This document shows positions 15,832 through 24,798 of a DNA stretch of 59,807 nt, piece after piece (position 1 is the first letter of the stretch; the number at the start of each line of letters is the position of its first letter). The stretch is taken from NCBI RefSeq assembly GCF_018403285.1, contig NZ_BOSJ01000023.1:1-59807 (forward strand), read 5' to 3'. The notes under the pieces are model-generated. The model was not told the DNA's origin. It ran no database searches and was given only the letters and a program-made list of their open reading frames with translations. Origin of the DNA: Paenibacillus sp. J45TS6 (lineage in GTDB: Bacteria > Bacillota > Bacilli > Paenibacillales > Paenibacillaceae). Position numbers and translations under genes: made by a program.

Positions 15832-15850
15832 ACGGAAGGAATGAGAATAC

Positions 15851-16849
15851 ATGTCTTTTTTCAAAAACCAATTTGCAAACGTAGTCGAGTGGGAAGAGTT
15901 CAGAGATGATATGATTTTCTGGAAGTGGAGCAATAGAGAAATTAAAAAAGGAAGTAAGCTCCTTATCCGATCCGGGCAAGATGCGATCTTTATTCATAAC
16001 GGAAAAATTGAAGGGATCTTTGAAGAAGAAGGCGAGTATAGCATTGAATCCGACATTGTTCCATTCCTGTCTACACTGAAAGGGTTTAAGTTTGGTTTTA
16101 ACAGTGGAATGAGAGTGGAAGTGCTCTTCGTCAATACAAAAGAGTTCACTGTCAGATGGGGGACGCAGAATCCTATTCTAATTCCAACCTCACAGTTACC
16201 GGGCGGAATGCCGATTCGTGCGAACGGTACGTTCAATTTCAAAGTAAATGATTATGTGACACTCATTGATAAAATCGCTGGGGTGAAGACTAGTTATCTA
16301 GTAGAGGACGTTAAGATTCGAATTATTTCTGTGCTGGATCAGCTTCTAATGAAATGGATTAGCCGCGAAGGTAAGGATATGTTTAACTTGCAGGCCAATG
16401 CCTCTGAAATTGCAAGAGGAATCCAGGAAGATTTGGATATGCAAGTGATGAATAATGGGATGACGATTACCGGGTTTCAGGTGATGAGTTTTAATTATCC
16501 TAAAGAGATTCAGGATATGATTACCAAGACGGCTTCTCATGAAATGATCGGTAATCTGCAAAAGTATCAGCAGGTTAGTATCACCGATGGGATTGCGTCT
16601 GGCAACCTCAAAGGCGGCAGTACAGCTGCAGATATGATTGGCATACAAATGGGAATGAATGCAGCCAATCAGATGATGAAAAATTTAGAATCTAACGAGA
16701 AATCCGCTGCTTCTGAAAATTCAAACGCTAAACCTGCGGCATCTTTCTCTGCGGAAGAAGGGCAGAAAAAACCGAATTTCTGTCCGAACTGTGGTACGAA
16801 GACGGAAGGTGCTAACTTTTGTCCAAACTGTGGTCAAAAATTGAGTTAA
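15851..16849 (+). CDS. ydjI: SPFH/virion-core-like protein with C-terminal zinc ribbon (YdjI-like)
   Basis: The 332-residue protein has an SPFH/band-7-like region (residues 1-250; MSFFKNQFANVVEWEE, GMRVEVLFVNTKEFTVRWGT, GNGT-type strand and the long helix GIQEDLDMQVMNNGM) and ends with a double zinc ribbon, FCPNCGTKTEGANFCPNCGQ. The first zinc ribbon cysteines begin near residue 312. This is the YdjI family, which works with PspA and YdjG/YdjH at the membrane. It is the last gene of the operon, with a strong terminator 30 bp after its stop. Confidence 0.82.
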   Translation: MSFFKNQFANVVEWEEFRDDMIFWKWSNREIKKGSKLLIRSGQDAIFIHNGKIEGIFEEEGEYSIESDIVPFLSTLKGFKFGFNSGMRVEVLFVNTKEFTVRWGTQNPILIPTSQLPGGMPIRANGTFNFKVNDYVTLIDKIAGVKTSYLVEDVKIRIISVLDQLLMKWISREGKDMFNLQANASEIARGIQEDLDMQVMNNGMTITGFQVMSFNYPKEIQDMITKTASHEMIGNLQKYQQVSITDGIASGNLKGGSTAADMIGIQMGMNAANQMMKNLESNEKSAASENSNAKPAASFSAEEGQKKPNFCPNCGTKTEGANFCPNCGQKLS

Positions 16850-16876
16850 TAGATAACGTATTAATGTGAAATTACC

Positions 16877-16906
16877 AAAAGACACCTGAATGGTGTCTTT
16901 TTTTGT
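16877..16906 (+). terminator. Terminator of the pspA-ydjGHI operon
   Basis: AAAGACACC pairs with GGTGTCTTT around a TGAAT loop and continues into seven T residues. Confidence 0.92.
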
Positions 16907-17025
16907 ATAGTTTCCATATAGATATGCCTCTTCATATATGAATAAAGTGTAGCAAGGGAACTTTATTTATATTTTTCGTTTATTAGCAGCTATGATACCA
17001 TATGTGAGGAAAAGAGGGTGATGAT

Positions 17026-18252
17026 ATGATGAATGCTTCTTATTGGTTAACCAATGTAAGGTTAGAACAGGGCTATATCATGGAAGATGGACAAGTAGTG
17101 GGTACGAAGACAGAGATTTGTCACGTCCGAATCGAAGACAGTGTAATTGCAGAAGTTGTGGAAGCAGGTACAGAGATCGTGAGTCCTCTTCCCAAATACG
17201 ATGGCAAACAATTATTAATGCTTCCTTCCTTTGAGGAAGCGCATATTCATTTGGATAAAACGTATTATGGCGGTCCTTGGCAAGCGGTGCGAAAGGTAAC
17301 CAGTATCTTCGAAAGGATTGAAGAAGAGAAGCGTTTATTACCGAAGCTCCTGCCGACGGCAAGACAACAAGCAGAGCGTATTTTGGAACTTATACAGGGA
17401 TATGGTTCTACATATGTTCGAAGTCATTGTAATATTGAACCGGTGAGTGGACTACATAGGTTAGAAGCAACAAAACAAGCTTTAGATACATTTTCGGGAA
17501 AAATCTCCTCTGAGATTGTAGCTTTTCCGCAGCATGGATTGCTTAGATCTGATTCTGTACAGTTGGTAAAGCAGTCAATAGCTGATGGCGCAACTCATGT
17601 AGGCGGGGTAGATCCATACACGGTTGATGGAGATATCGAAAAATCACTGCAGACAATGGTAGAGATAGCTGTAGCGGGTAAAGCGGGAATCGATATTCAT
17701 CTGCATGATAGAAATGAAGCGGGTAAGCAAACATTAACGAGACTTGCTGATCTGACGGAAGAAGCAGGATTGCAAGGGAAGGTTACCGTGAGTCATGCCT
17801 TCTGGTTTGCCAGCGCTGAAGCGCAGGAAGCTGAAGAGTTAGCAGCCCGAATGGCTTCACTCGGCATGTCAATCACATCGACCGTACCGATCGGAAGATC
17901 GACAATGCCTCTTCCTATGTTACATAAGATGGGAGTGAACGTTAAACTGTCAACGGACAGCCTAACAGATCACTGGTCTCCTTTTGGTAATGGGGATCAG
18001 CTAGAAAAGGTAGGGCGCTATGCAGAATTATATGGATGTAATGACGAGTTCTCTTTATCTCAGTCTCTTGGTTTTATCACAGGCGGAATAACACCGCTTA
18101 GTTCCAAGGGCGAACAAGTGTGGCCAAAAGCAGGAGATACAGCAAGTTTTGTGTTGGTGCATGCCCGTTGCGCGGCTGAAGCAGTCGCCCGAAGGTCGGA
18201 ACGAGCAGCCGTATGGTACAAGGGGCGTCTTGTGAGCGGTGCATTATTATAA
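17026..18252 (+). CDS. Amidohydrolase family protein, cytosine deaminase-like
   Basis: This 408-residue TIM-barrel metallohydrolase belongs to the CodA/AHS branch. Metal-site motifs occur in order: EEAHIHLDK (about residue 70), YVRSHCNIEP (about 132), DIHLHDRNE (about 225), VTVSHAFWFAS and STDSLTDHWSPFGNGDQ (Asp ligand, about 312). The family hydrolyses or deaminates cyclic amides and heterocycles such as cytosine, creatinine or related compounds, and the exact substrate is not shown. An AGAGGG site precedes the start; ATG 17029 is an alternative. It stands alone, convergent with an MFS carrier. Confidence 0.8.
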   Translation: MMNASYWLTNVRLEQGYIMEDGQVVGTKTEICHVRIEDSVIAEVVEAGTEIVSPLPKYDGKQLLMLPSFEEAHIHLDKTYYGGPWQAVRKVTSIFERIEEEKRLLPKLLPTARQQAERILELIQGYGSTYVRSHCNIEPVSGLHRLEATKQALDTFSGKISSEIVAFPQHGLLRSDSVQLVKQSIADGATHVGGVDPYTVDGDIEKSLQTMVEIAVAGKAGIDIHLHDRNEAGKQTLTRLADLTEEAGLQGKVTVSHAFWFASAEAQEAEELAARMASLGMSITSTVPIGRSTMPLPMLHKMGVNVKLSTDSLTDHWSPFGNGDQLEKVGRYAELYGCNDEFSLSQSLGFITGGITPLSSKGEQVWPKAGDTASFVLVHARCAAEAVARRSERAAVWYKGRLVSGALL

Positions 18253-18270
18253 TTGCAGTCAGTGGATAAC

Positions 18271-18303
18271 AAAAAGAGGTTTCCTAATAGGAAACCTCTT
18301 TTA
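18271..18303. terminator. Bidirectional terminator
   Basis: AAAAGAGGTTTCC pairs with GGAAACCTCTTTT around a TAATA loop, with A and T runs on the two sides. It serves both the amidohydrolase and the convergent MFS gene. Confidence 0.92.
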
Positions 18304-18321
18304 CTTGATGCGAATGAAGGA

Positions 18322-19584
18322 TTAGTTAAATGCACCTGCTTTTTCAAGCTTTTTCTTTCCATTAAACGCGAGGATGATCAGTACGATATTAATAACCATC
18401 ATACACGCAATGCCAATCAACACAGGAGTGTAAGAACCGGTTGCGTCGTAAATATATCCATATCCAGGCAAGGCAACAATTCCTGCTACTGCGAGTCCTA
18501 GAGCTACGATTGCATAAATCTGACTGTATTCTTTGTTACCGAATAGAGCTGATGTCAGCAACGGTCCAAGTGTCCCGATCGCTGCCACAACAAATCCGAA
18601 GATCACCATCGCAATAGAGAACATCACCGAGTTATCCGCAGATGTTAATAGAATGGTTACAGGCACTAGACCTAATACCATCGCGAAAATTGCTGTGTTT
18701 TTCGCACCTATTTTATCAGTCAAGAATCCGAAAGCCAAAGCACCAAGTAATGCACCGACCATCCATCCAGCCATTGCGTTACTTGCAAATATGCCATCAT
18801 ATCCAAGTCCAGCCGCAAAGGTTGGAACGTGCTGCGCAAAACATCCGATGGCTGTAATAAAGAAGAAGAACGCAATCAATGCATAGAGTGCAGATGATCT
18901 CTTCGCTACTCCAAATGAAACTCCTTTTTCAAGTACAGGTGTTTTCGATTCATCTTCTTCAGTAACTTCATCTGCGCCATAAGGCTGCAGACCTTTTTCT
19001 TTCGGAGACATTCTAAGCGTGAAAAACACGACAGGAATGACGATGATAATAACTGCTGCACCAATGATAATATAGGCATTTCTCCAGCCCTCATTAGCAA
19101 TCAGGGTCCCAACGATGGGTTGAAGCACTGCGCCCAAACCACCGGATACAGCCATCATAATACCGATCATTAGACCTTTATTCTTCTTAAACCAATTGTT
19201 GATTAATACCGGGCCTGCCATCTGGGTAAGGAAAACGGCCCCGACAGCCATAGGAATAGAGAACAAGTACCAACCCCATACTGAGCTCATGAACCCAAAC
19301 ATAGCAAATGAACCTGCTTGTAGTACAGCTGCAACCATGAGTAAACCGCGGATATTATACTTAGCCATCATCTTACCAGCGATGGGTAGGAAAATCATAG
19401 TAACAATAGAAGCAATACTAAAGTATATGGATAAGTCCCCCATACGAATGCCTAAATCCTGTGTAACGGGTGTTAGGAACAGTCCGCCGGAGCTATTGAG
19501 GCCGCCTCTTGTTAATCCGACCATGATTGATACGCCTACAAGTATCCACCAAGCAAAGTGAATCTTTTTCTTATTCTTATTCAT
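18322..19584 (-). CDS. MFS transporter, OFA/monocarboxylate-like
   Basis: The carrier has 420 residues and 12 predicted helices. It begins HFAWWILVGVSIMVGLTRGGLNSS, typical of the OFA/MCT-like group, and has GSGGG-like turns at helix 5 (VSGGLGAVLQPIVG) after WFKKNKGLMIGIM. A loop of charged residues (VTEEDESKTPVLEKG) lies at about 205-220 between the two halves. AAGGAG lies five bases before ATG 19584. Its long upstream region contains a good cre-like site. Substrate is unknown; monocarboxylates are plausible for the group. Confidence 0.8.
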   Translation of the reverse strand: MNKNKKKIHFAWWILVGVSIMVGLTRGGLNSSGGLFLTPVTQDLGIRMGDLSIYFSIASIVTMIFLPIAGKMMAKYNIRGLLMVAAVLQAGSFAMFGFMSSVWGWYLFSIPMAVGAVFLTQMAGPVLINNWFKKNKGLMIGIMMAVSGGLGAVLQPIVGTLIANEGWRNAYIIIGAAVIIIVIPVVFFTLRMSPKEKGLQPYGADEVTEEDESKTPVLEKGVSFGVAKRSSALYALIAFFFFITAIGCFAQHVPTFAAGLGYDGIFASNAMAGWMVGALLGALAFGFLTDKIGAKNTAIFAMVLGLVPVTILLTSADNSVMFSIAMVIFGFVVAAIGTLGPLLTSALFGNKEYSQIYAIVALGLAVAGIVALPGYGYIYDATGSYTPVLIGIACMMVINIVLIILAFNGKKKLEKAGAFN

Positions 19585-20155
19585 GATGTCTCCTTAATTC
19601 CCTTTTAGGGTATGTATAAATATAAATTTTTGTGTAGTTTTGTGAAAAGATGGGTTACTAGAAGTGCGAAAAATAGTGATCAAAATATGCGAGTTTTTGA
19701 AACGTTCAGCGACTTTTTTCACAATAACGAAAAGTTTTTATGTTATTTAAGATCGTCATAGATAAACATCGGTGGGTTAAAATGCTAGTTACTACTATAA
19801 TGTAATCTTTACAAAAATAGTTTTCAGTTGTGAGTCAATATTGCTCACTCCATCAGTGATAACCGCCTATTTCCCTTCTAATTGTTTCATTTGATGTAAT
19901 TTCCTACATTATAAAGGCAATGTAAGCGATTTTAAGAAAGGACTAAACTTTAATTTGATTTCCATTTGCATAGATCCCATGTTCTTTCTAAATGAATTAA
20001 ACCAATATTATTCTATAGCTACACCTCTTGCCGGATTAGAATTATAGGTAACTTTTTATATACAAGTTACTTTACATAACCATATTAACTCTTCGTTAAA
20101 TCTGTGTCAATATTGTGAACCTAAATAAAACGCAAGATTTGTCAAGATTTTAGTG
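19585..20155. other. Long divergent intergenic region, regulatory only
   Basis: About 570 bp with no open frame backed by a ribosome binding site. Recurrent motifs are TCAATATTG (19842-19850 within GTGAG-loop-CTCAC and again near 20107) and AAAATATTGTGG near 20159. TTGTGAAAA occurs near 19641 and TTTTTCACAA near 19720. The density of these half-sites suggests several regulator contacts, but none forms a full known consensus. Confidence 0.4.
19921..19934. promoter_or_regulatory. Candidate cre (CcpA) site
   Basis: TGTAAGCGATTTTA matches TGWAANCGNTNWCA with a single mismatch. It is 337 bp upstream of the MFS gene at 18322 and about 330 bp upstream of the HxlR gene, so the target is unclear. Confidence 0.4.
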
Positions 20156-20184
20156 TTGAAAATATTGTGGTAGAATAATATAAA
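20156..20184 (+). promoter_or_regulatory. Sigma-A promoter of the HxlR gene
   Basis: TTGAAA (20156-20161), a 17-bp spacer, and TATAAA (20179-20184). Confidence 0.7.
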
Positions 20185-20263
20185 TAGGTTATTTAATGTT
20201 ACTTAGTTATATATTTGAACATAAGGGAATAAAAGTAATTAAGAATATTCGGAGGTGTATGTT

Positions 20264-20584
20264 GTGAATGAGAAGATCGATACACAGGAGGTATGTAATA
20301 AAGTCGAAGAGGGGTATAATTTTCTAGGTAAGAAGTGGATCGGAATTATTATTCATACCTTATCTAAAGAACCAAAGAGATTTAGTGAAATTTTAGGAGC
20401 TATTCCTGATTTGAGTAAGCGAATGTTGAATGAGCGTATGAAAGAACTAGAGGATTATGGCATTGTGATTCGAAACGTGATAACAGATCGCCCTGTAAGA
20501 ACAGAATATTCACTAACCCGAAAGGGAAACGAGCTCGGTGTTACACTTCGAGTGTTCGAGAAATGGGCTGAGAAATGGATGTAA
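20264..20584 (+). CDS. HxlR family transcriptional regulator
   Basis: The 106-residue winged-helix regulator shows the HxlR signature: YNFLGKKWIGIIIHTLSKEP, RFSEILGAIPDLSKRMLNER, MKELEDYGIVIR, and VRTEYSLTRKGNEL for the wing. Such proteins are dimeric sensors of aldehydes, oxidants or redox state, often controlling neighbouring genes. GTG 20264 lies seven bases from GGAGGT; the earlier GTG at 20255 overlaps that site. Its own promoter region includes ATATTG repeats that may be its operator. The adjacent thioredoxin-like gene on the opposite strand is convergent, not a direct target by position. Confidence 0.85.
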   Translation: MNEKIDTQEVCNKVEEGYNFLGKKWIGIIIHTLSKEPKRFSEILGAIPDLSKRMLNERMKELEDYGIVIRNVITDRPVRTEYSLTRKGNELGVTLRVFEKWAEKWM

Positions 20585-20654
20585 ACTGTATGATCCGAGG
20601 GGTTTTTGTGAGCGGGTCGTTGTAATGGAGAATACATGTGACTTGCGTTATCCT

Positions 20655-20694
20655 AACAATCCACAACCGCTTGAGGTTGTGGACTGTTCTATTT
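20655..20694. terminator. Hairpin between convergent genes
   Basis: CCACAACC (20661-20668) pairs with GGTTGTGG (20675-20682) across GCTTGA, with AACA/TGTT outer arms. Downstream TTCTATTTTAT on the plus strand is a weak T-tract. Confidence 0.55.
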
Positions 20695-20745
20695 TATCAG
20701 CATGCCATACTCAATGAGTTCAATATCTAGTCGTCTTCTCAGGAT

Positions 20746-21066
20746 TCATATAACACTCTCGTATTGCGACAGAACATGACTGAGTTCATCAAAACGGATA
20801 AACCGGGCAGCACGGTAAACCTCTTTTCCAGCATAGAAGAGTAGTAAAGTTGGTGCAGAGAAGGCAAGATATTTGGATGCAATCTCTGGAACGTCCTCCA
20901 TGTACACAGTGATACCCTTAATGGATGCCCTCGATTCTAACATACTCGCTGCCTTAGCTGAAACAGCCTCGCACACCCCGCAATGAGTTGTCTTTATAAT
21001 CATTATCACTAGCTTGTTATTTTCAATTGCTTGATTTATTTCGTCCAGACTCCTCATTCTTTCCAT
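20746..21066 (-). CDS. Thioredoxin-like protein with CGVC motif
   Basis: This is a single thioredoxin-fold protein of 106 residues. The active-site motif CGVC occurs at about residue 29 (IIKTTHCGVCEAVSAKA) and the cis-proline segment FSAPTLLLFYAG at about 74. It should act as a cytosolic dithiol/disulfide reductant or a sensor, since no signal peptide is present. It is most like the YtpP-type thioredoxin-like proteins of Bacillales. The gene is close upstream of, and on the same strand as, nothing else; the MarR gene at 21131 precedes it by 65 bp on the same strand and may be cotranscribed. Confidence 0.75.
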   Translation of the reverse strand: MERMRSLDEINQAIENNKLVIMIIKTTHCGVCEAVSAKAASMLESRASIKGITVYMEDVPEIASKYLAFSAPTLLLFYAGKEVYRAARFIRFDELSHVLSQYESVI

Positions 21067-21130
21067 CGCTCTATACTCCCTCTGTATACATGATGTAGTG
21101 TTTGTCCCTTTAAAATGAGGCGAGGTTTAT

Positions 21131-21604
21131 TCAACACTCCGTACGATCTAAATCAGGAAGATCTTTGTCTTTAATGAGTTGTAAAAGAAGGCCGAAAAAT
21201 AGCTTGCGCTGCTCTACCGATAGATTCTCCAGTATATTGTCAGCGACTTTGGCCTGGAAAGCAAGGACCTGCTCCATATTGGACTGCGCGAGTTCCGTCA
21301 GTTGGATCAGCGTTGCCCGGCGGTCCGTTGGATCGGGAATACGAACAAGAAGTTTATCCTGCTCAAGTGCATCTACAAAATCAGTCACAGTACGAGCTTT
21401 AACTCCTAACTTAACGGCTAACTCGTTCATACGAATTTTTCCGGTTTCGGCTACTACGGAGAGTAAACGTAAGCGCGGTCCCGTAAGCTGGTAAGGCACA
21501 TTCATCGTGGATAACTGAGATTGGAACTCCCTTTGAATGTAATGGGTTGATCTCATTAATAGGTGAATGATATCTATGGCCTCTGGTTGATCTGAGTTCA
21601 GCAA
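21131..21604 (-). CDS. MarR family transcriptional regulator
   Basis: The 157-residue protein has the MarR winged helix (about residues 40-110): LTGPRLRLLSVVAETGKIRM, NELAVKLGVKARTVTDFVDALE, and DPTDRRATLIQLTE, the wing with the DxRR motif. TTG 21604 follows AAGGAGG by eight bases. It is divergent from a DHA2-type drug carrier at 21862, with palindromes in between, the classic layout of a MarR repressor controlling an efflux pump and itself. Ligands are probably toxic aromatic compounds. Confidence 0.88.
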   Translation of the reverse strand: MLNSDQPEAIDIIHLLMRSTHYIQREFQSQLSTMNVPYQLTGPRLRLLSVVAETGKIRMNELAVKLGVKARTVTDFVDALEQDKLLVRIPDPTDRRATLIQLTELAQSNMEQVLAFQAKVADNILENLSVEQRKLFFGLLLQLIKDKDLPDLDRTEC

Positions 21605-21641
21605 TCAAATTACCTCCTTGACATATTCGTGGATTCTTTAT

Positions 21642-21681
21642 ATCCTCAACTTTATGAGGATGCTCTTATTGAGTATACTCA
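21642..21681. promoter_or_regulatory. Candidate MarR operators
   Basis: ATCCTC/GAGGAT (21642-21661) and a perfect palindrome TGAGTATACTCA (21670-21681) lie 38-77 bp upstream of the marR start. Their position suits repression of marR and perhaps the divergent carrier. Confidence 0.5.
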
Positions 21682-21861
21682 TTATATTATACCGTGTTCA
21701 TTGGTATTCTGCTACTGTTCTCCTTCTAATCATTTCGTGGAACCAAACAAGCAGTTTCATTTGATCTAAGGGCTCTATACGGTCAAATAGAGAGGTGCCT
21801 CATTATAAGCCTCCTCACTTTAAGTGGTATTTTATTTTTTTGTCAGAAAAGAGGTTTCCAG

Positions 21862-23259
21862 ATGACAGATACATCATCACAAAATGCAGATAAGTTGCTA
21901 AAGATTCTTGTCGTGACATTAATATTCTCAGTAATGAACGGTACCATGTTCAATGTGGCACTTCCTGAAATAGGAAAGGAATTCAATCTCGTACCATCCC
22001 AGGTAAGTTGGATAATGACAAGTTATATGGTCGTATATGCAGTAGGATCCATTGTAATGGGAAAATTAGCGGATAAATATCGGTTAAAAGATTTGTTGAC
22101 GTATGGTCTTCTTATTTTTGCAATGGGTTCTATCATAGGGCTAGTTGCTAATGAGTTTTGGCTTATTGTTTTAGGACGAGTGATCCAGGCTGCGGGAGCC
22201 TCTGTGCTTCCAGCTACGGCGATGATTATTCCAATTCGATATTTTGCTCCAGAAAAAAGGGGCAGGGCACTTGGAACTTCAGCAATTGGATTAGCGCTAG
22301 GTAATGCTTTGGGGCCAGTTGCTGCGGGTTTAATTACAAGCTTTGGCAGCTGGAGATTGATGTTCATCCTTTCATTGCTTCCGCTACTCATGCTTCCTTT
22401 CTTTCGAAAGTATTTAGATAATGCGAAAGGGAAGGCAGGAAGTATTGATATTCTTGGCGGGAGTTTGCTAGCTGCGTCAGTTGCACTATTCTTGCTTGCA
22501 ATTACAGAGATGCAAGTCTCGTTGTTCCTTGTAGGTCTAGTATTGCTTATTTTATTTACTATACGGATTCGAAAAGCAGCGGAACCTTTTATAAAACCTG
22601 GTCTGTTCCGTAATAAGGCCTATTCAATAGGACTAATCCTTGCTTTTACGACAACGGCAATGAGTTTTAGCATGGTCTTCATGACACCTCAGTTTTTAAC
22701 GGCATTGAATAATTTGACACCTGCAAGTATAGGTTTTGTATTAGTTCCCGCAGCAATTGCTTCAGCCTTCATGGGACGCAAGGGAGGCAGACTTGCCGAT
22801 GATCGTGGTAATTCTACCCTTGTTTTTGTGGCCTCGATCCTATTATTCATGGCATTTACTCTATTATCTACTTTTATTGGGGTGTCAGCATACATCATTG
22901 CGATCATTCTAATCTTAGGAAATGTAGGTCAAACTTTTATGCAGATTGCAATGTCCAATACGATTTCACGAACACTGACTAAAGAGGACACGGGAGTCGG
23001 TATGGGGCTGCTTTCGATGATTAATTTTATCTCTGGAGCGATGGCAATGAGTGTGGTTGGGAAGTTGCTGGACAAGGGATCGTCTTTCTTACAGTTTAAT
23101 CCTTTCATTACGAACAATGATGCTTATGTATACAGTAACATTTTTGCTCTAATGTCCCTTGTAATCGTTGTGGTAGTTGTGTTTTACCGTTACCATTTTT
23201 CCTCAAGAGGTCTCCAGGCAAGTGTGAGTACAGTAGAAGAAAAAAACGAACGTGGATAA
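21862..23259 (+). CDS. MFS drug transporter, DHA2 (14-helix) type
   Basis: The 465-residue carrier has about 14 predicted helices. It contains the motif GKLADKYRLKDLLTYG (motif A after helix 2), the antiporter motif C GLALGNALGPVAAGLITSFG in helix 5, and NVALPEIGKEFN near the start, as in EmrB/QacA/LmrB-type multidrug exporters. Proton-coupled efflux from cytoplasm or inner leaflet is expected. AGAGGT precedes ATG. The divergent MarR gene likely controls it. A hairpin terminator follows at 23297-23325. Confidence 0.85.
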   Translation: MTDTSSQNADKLLKILVVTLIFSVMNGTMFNVALPEIGKEFNLVPSQVSWIMTSYMVVYAVGSIVMGKLADKYRLKDLLTYGLLIFAMGSIIGLVANEFWLIVLGRVIQAAGASVLPATAMIIPIRYFAPEKRGRALGTSAIGLALGNALGPVAAGLITSFGSWRLMFILSLLPLLMLPFFRKYLDNAKGKAGSIDILGGSLLAASVALFLLAITEMQVSLFLVGLVLLILFTIRIRKAAEPFIKPGLFRNKAYSIGLILAFTTTAMSFSMVFMTPQFLTALNNLTPASIGFVLVPAAIASAFMGRKGGRLADDRGNSTLVFVASILLFMAFTLLSTFIGVSAYIIAIILILGNVGQTFMQIAMSNTISRTLTKEDTGVGMGLLSMINFISGAMAMSVVGKLLDKGSSFLQFNPFITNNDAYVYSNIFALMSLVIVVVVVFYRYHFSSRGLQASVSTVEEKNERG

Positions 23260-23296
23260 TTGAATATATAGATCTACCCTATGACATAAAGAAGTA

Positions 23297-23325
23297 AGAG
23301 TTCACCATTGGTGGGCTCTTTTTTA
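23297..23325 (+). terminator. Terminator of the DHA2 carrier gene
   Basis: AAGAG-TTCACCA pairs with TGGTGGG-CTCTT (one bulge), followed by six T residues. Confidence 0.8.
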
Positions 23326-23474
23326 TGTGAAGTGGATAGGCCCAAATCTCAGAACTTGTCATTATTTCTCGGGAAATAGCTGAAAACCATAACATCAATG
23401 ACAAATTATAGTAAAATAACCCTGGAAGTGTAGAATATTGTTCCTTTTATATAGATTCCAGGGGGAGATACATT

Positions 23475-24638
23475 GTGAGTTTACTACAGGTTAAGCAAGT
23501 TCGAAAAAATGCGGGCAGTAATGTGCTTATTCCCTATATTAATTTCGAGGTTAAGCAAGGACAGTGTGTCGCTATTCAGTGTAATCATGAGCTCGGGAAC
23601 CAGCTTTTGGAGACAATTGTGGGGCGAATATCTATATCTGATGGTGAAATCTTTCTTGATGGAATACATGTGAACATGGCCTCGCAAGAGATAGTAAGAA
23701 AAAGCGTAGGAGTTCAGCTTCTGAACGAAGGCGTATATGAGCGGCTTAAAGTAGGGGAGTTTCTACGTTTTTATGCGATGCTTCATGAAGTGAAGGCAGA
23801 TCTTCATCCGCTGCTCAGGAGATTAGGGCTCTCTGAAAAGGAAAATACGTTGATCAGCAAGTTATCACTGTCAGAGAAAAGAAGACTTTTAATAGCCAAG
23901 GCACTAGTCCATGAACCGAAGTTGTTGCTTCTAGAAGATCCGGAACAAAATGTGGACCTAGAAACCAGTTATATCTTACGTAATTTAATCCCCCTATTGG
24001 TTGAAGAAGGGAAGTCTGTACTTATTACAACGATGGTGCTCGAACAGGCGATATCGGTAACAAGTGAGGTATATCTGTACAGTCATTCTGGATTCAAAAA
24101 GTTGGACACTTCTTCAGAAGTTCCAGAGACAGAAACGCCTGAAGACGGACTGAATGTTACCGCAATAGTAGACGGCGATGCTGCTCGGACAGATAATATG
24201 CCGATAGACCAAGCGAACCGAGAGCGGCCAGTTGATAATTATGTGGAAGAGATAAATGCGGCAAGGGATGAAGACAAGTCTGAGATTTTTGTTCAACCCG
24301 TTCGCTTGGAGAAAATTCCGGCCAAGGTAGGAGACAAGCTCATTTTATTTGATCCGACAGAAGTGGATTATATTGAAAGCCAGGAGGGAGTAGCAAACCT
24401 CCATGTTTTGCAAGGGACATACCCGTGCTCGTTTTCTCTTACCGTTCTTGAAGAGAAACTTAAACCATATGGTTTTTTTCGCTGTCATCGTTCTTATCTC
24501 GTTAATTTGCAGAAGGTAAGAGAAGTCATCACTTGGACCAGGAACAGCTTTAGTCTTATTTTGGAGGATGCAGAGAAAAGTTCAATTCCATTATCTAAAG
24601 GGAAATACGATGAGTTGAAGCAGATTTTAGGCATCTAA
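23475..24638 (+). CDS. Degenerate ABC ATPase fused to LytTR DNA-binding domain
   Basis: This 387-residue protein has an ABC nucleotide-binding domain (residues 1-215) followed by a linker rich in acidic residues (215-280) and a LytTR domain (about 285-387; FFRCHRSYLVNLQKVREVI is diagnostic). The ABC part lacks a Walker A GxxGxGKS/T: the position holds CNHELGNQLLE. The signature is LSLSEKRRLLIAKAL, and Walker B LLLLEDPE is mostly kept. ATP hydrolysis is therefore doubtful, and the domain may sense a transporter. Probable target is the ABC exporter encoded directly downstream (24799-26369), whose promoter has a good -10 but no -35. Confidence 0.85.
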   Translation: MSLLQVKQVRKNAGSNVLIPYINFEVKQGQCVAIQCNHELGNQLLETIVGRISISDGEIFLDGIHVNMASQEIVRKSVGVQLLNEGVYERLKVGEFLRFYAMLHEVKADLHPLLRRLGLSEKENTLISKLSLSEKRRLLIAKALVHEPKLLLLEDPEQNVDLETSYILRNLIPLLVEEGKSVLITTMVLEQAISVTSEVYLYSHSGFKKLDTSSEVPETETPEDGLNVTAIVDGDAARTDNMPIDQANRERPVDNYVEEINAARDEDKSEIFVQPVRLEKIPAKVGDKLILFDPTEVDYIESQEGVANLHVLQGTYPCSFSLTVLEEKLKPYGFFRCHRSYLVNLQKVREVITWTRNSFSLILEDAEKSSIPLSKGKYDELKQILGI

Positions 24639-24720
24639 GACAATTCTTCGCTCAAAATGATGCTCCATTCAGGTCCTTACATGCAGGTTTTAGCCCTGTT
24701 TATTCTCCTTTCATCCCTTA

Positions 24721-24726
24721 TATAAT
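24721..24726 (+). promoter_or_regulatory. -10 box of the ABC exporter operon, activator-dependent type
   Basis: TATAAT at 24721-24726 has no good -35 hexamer at 16-18 bp upstream. That is what one expects at a promoter activated by a LytTR protein. CAGGT occurs twice, 14 bp apart, at 24670 and 24684, as possible contacts. Confidence 0.45.
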
Positions 24727-24798
24727 GCGGTGTGGCGCGGTTTTTCGTAACATGAGGATATCAAAAGCGACATGCCAAACGAAAGGGATGGATGACAA

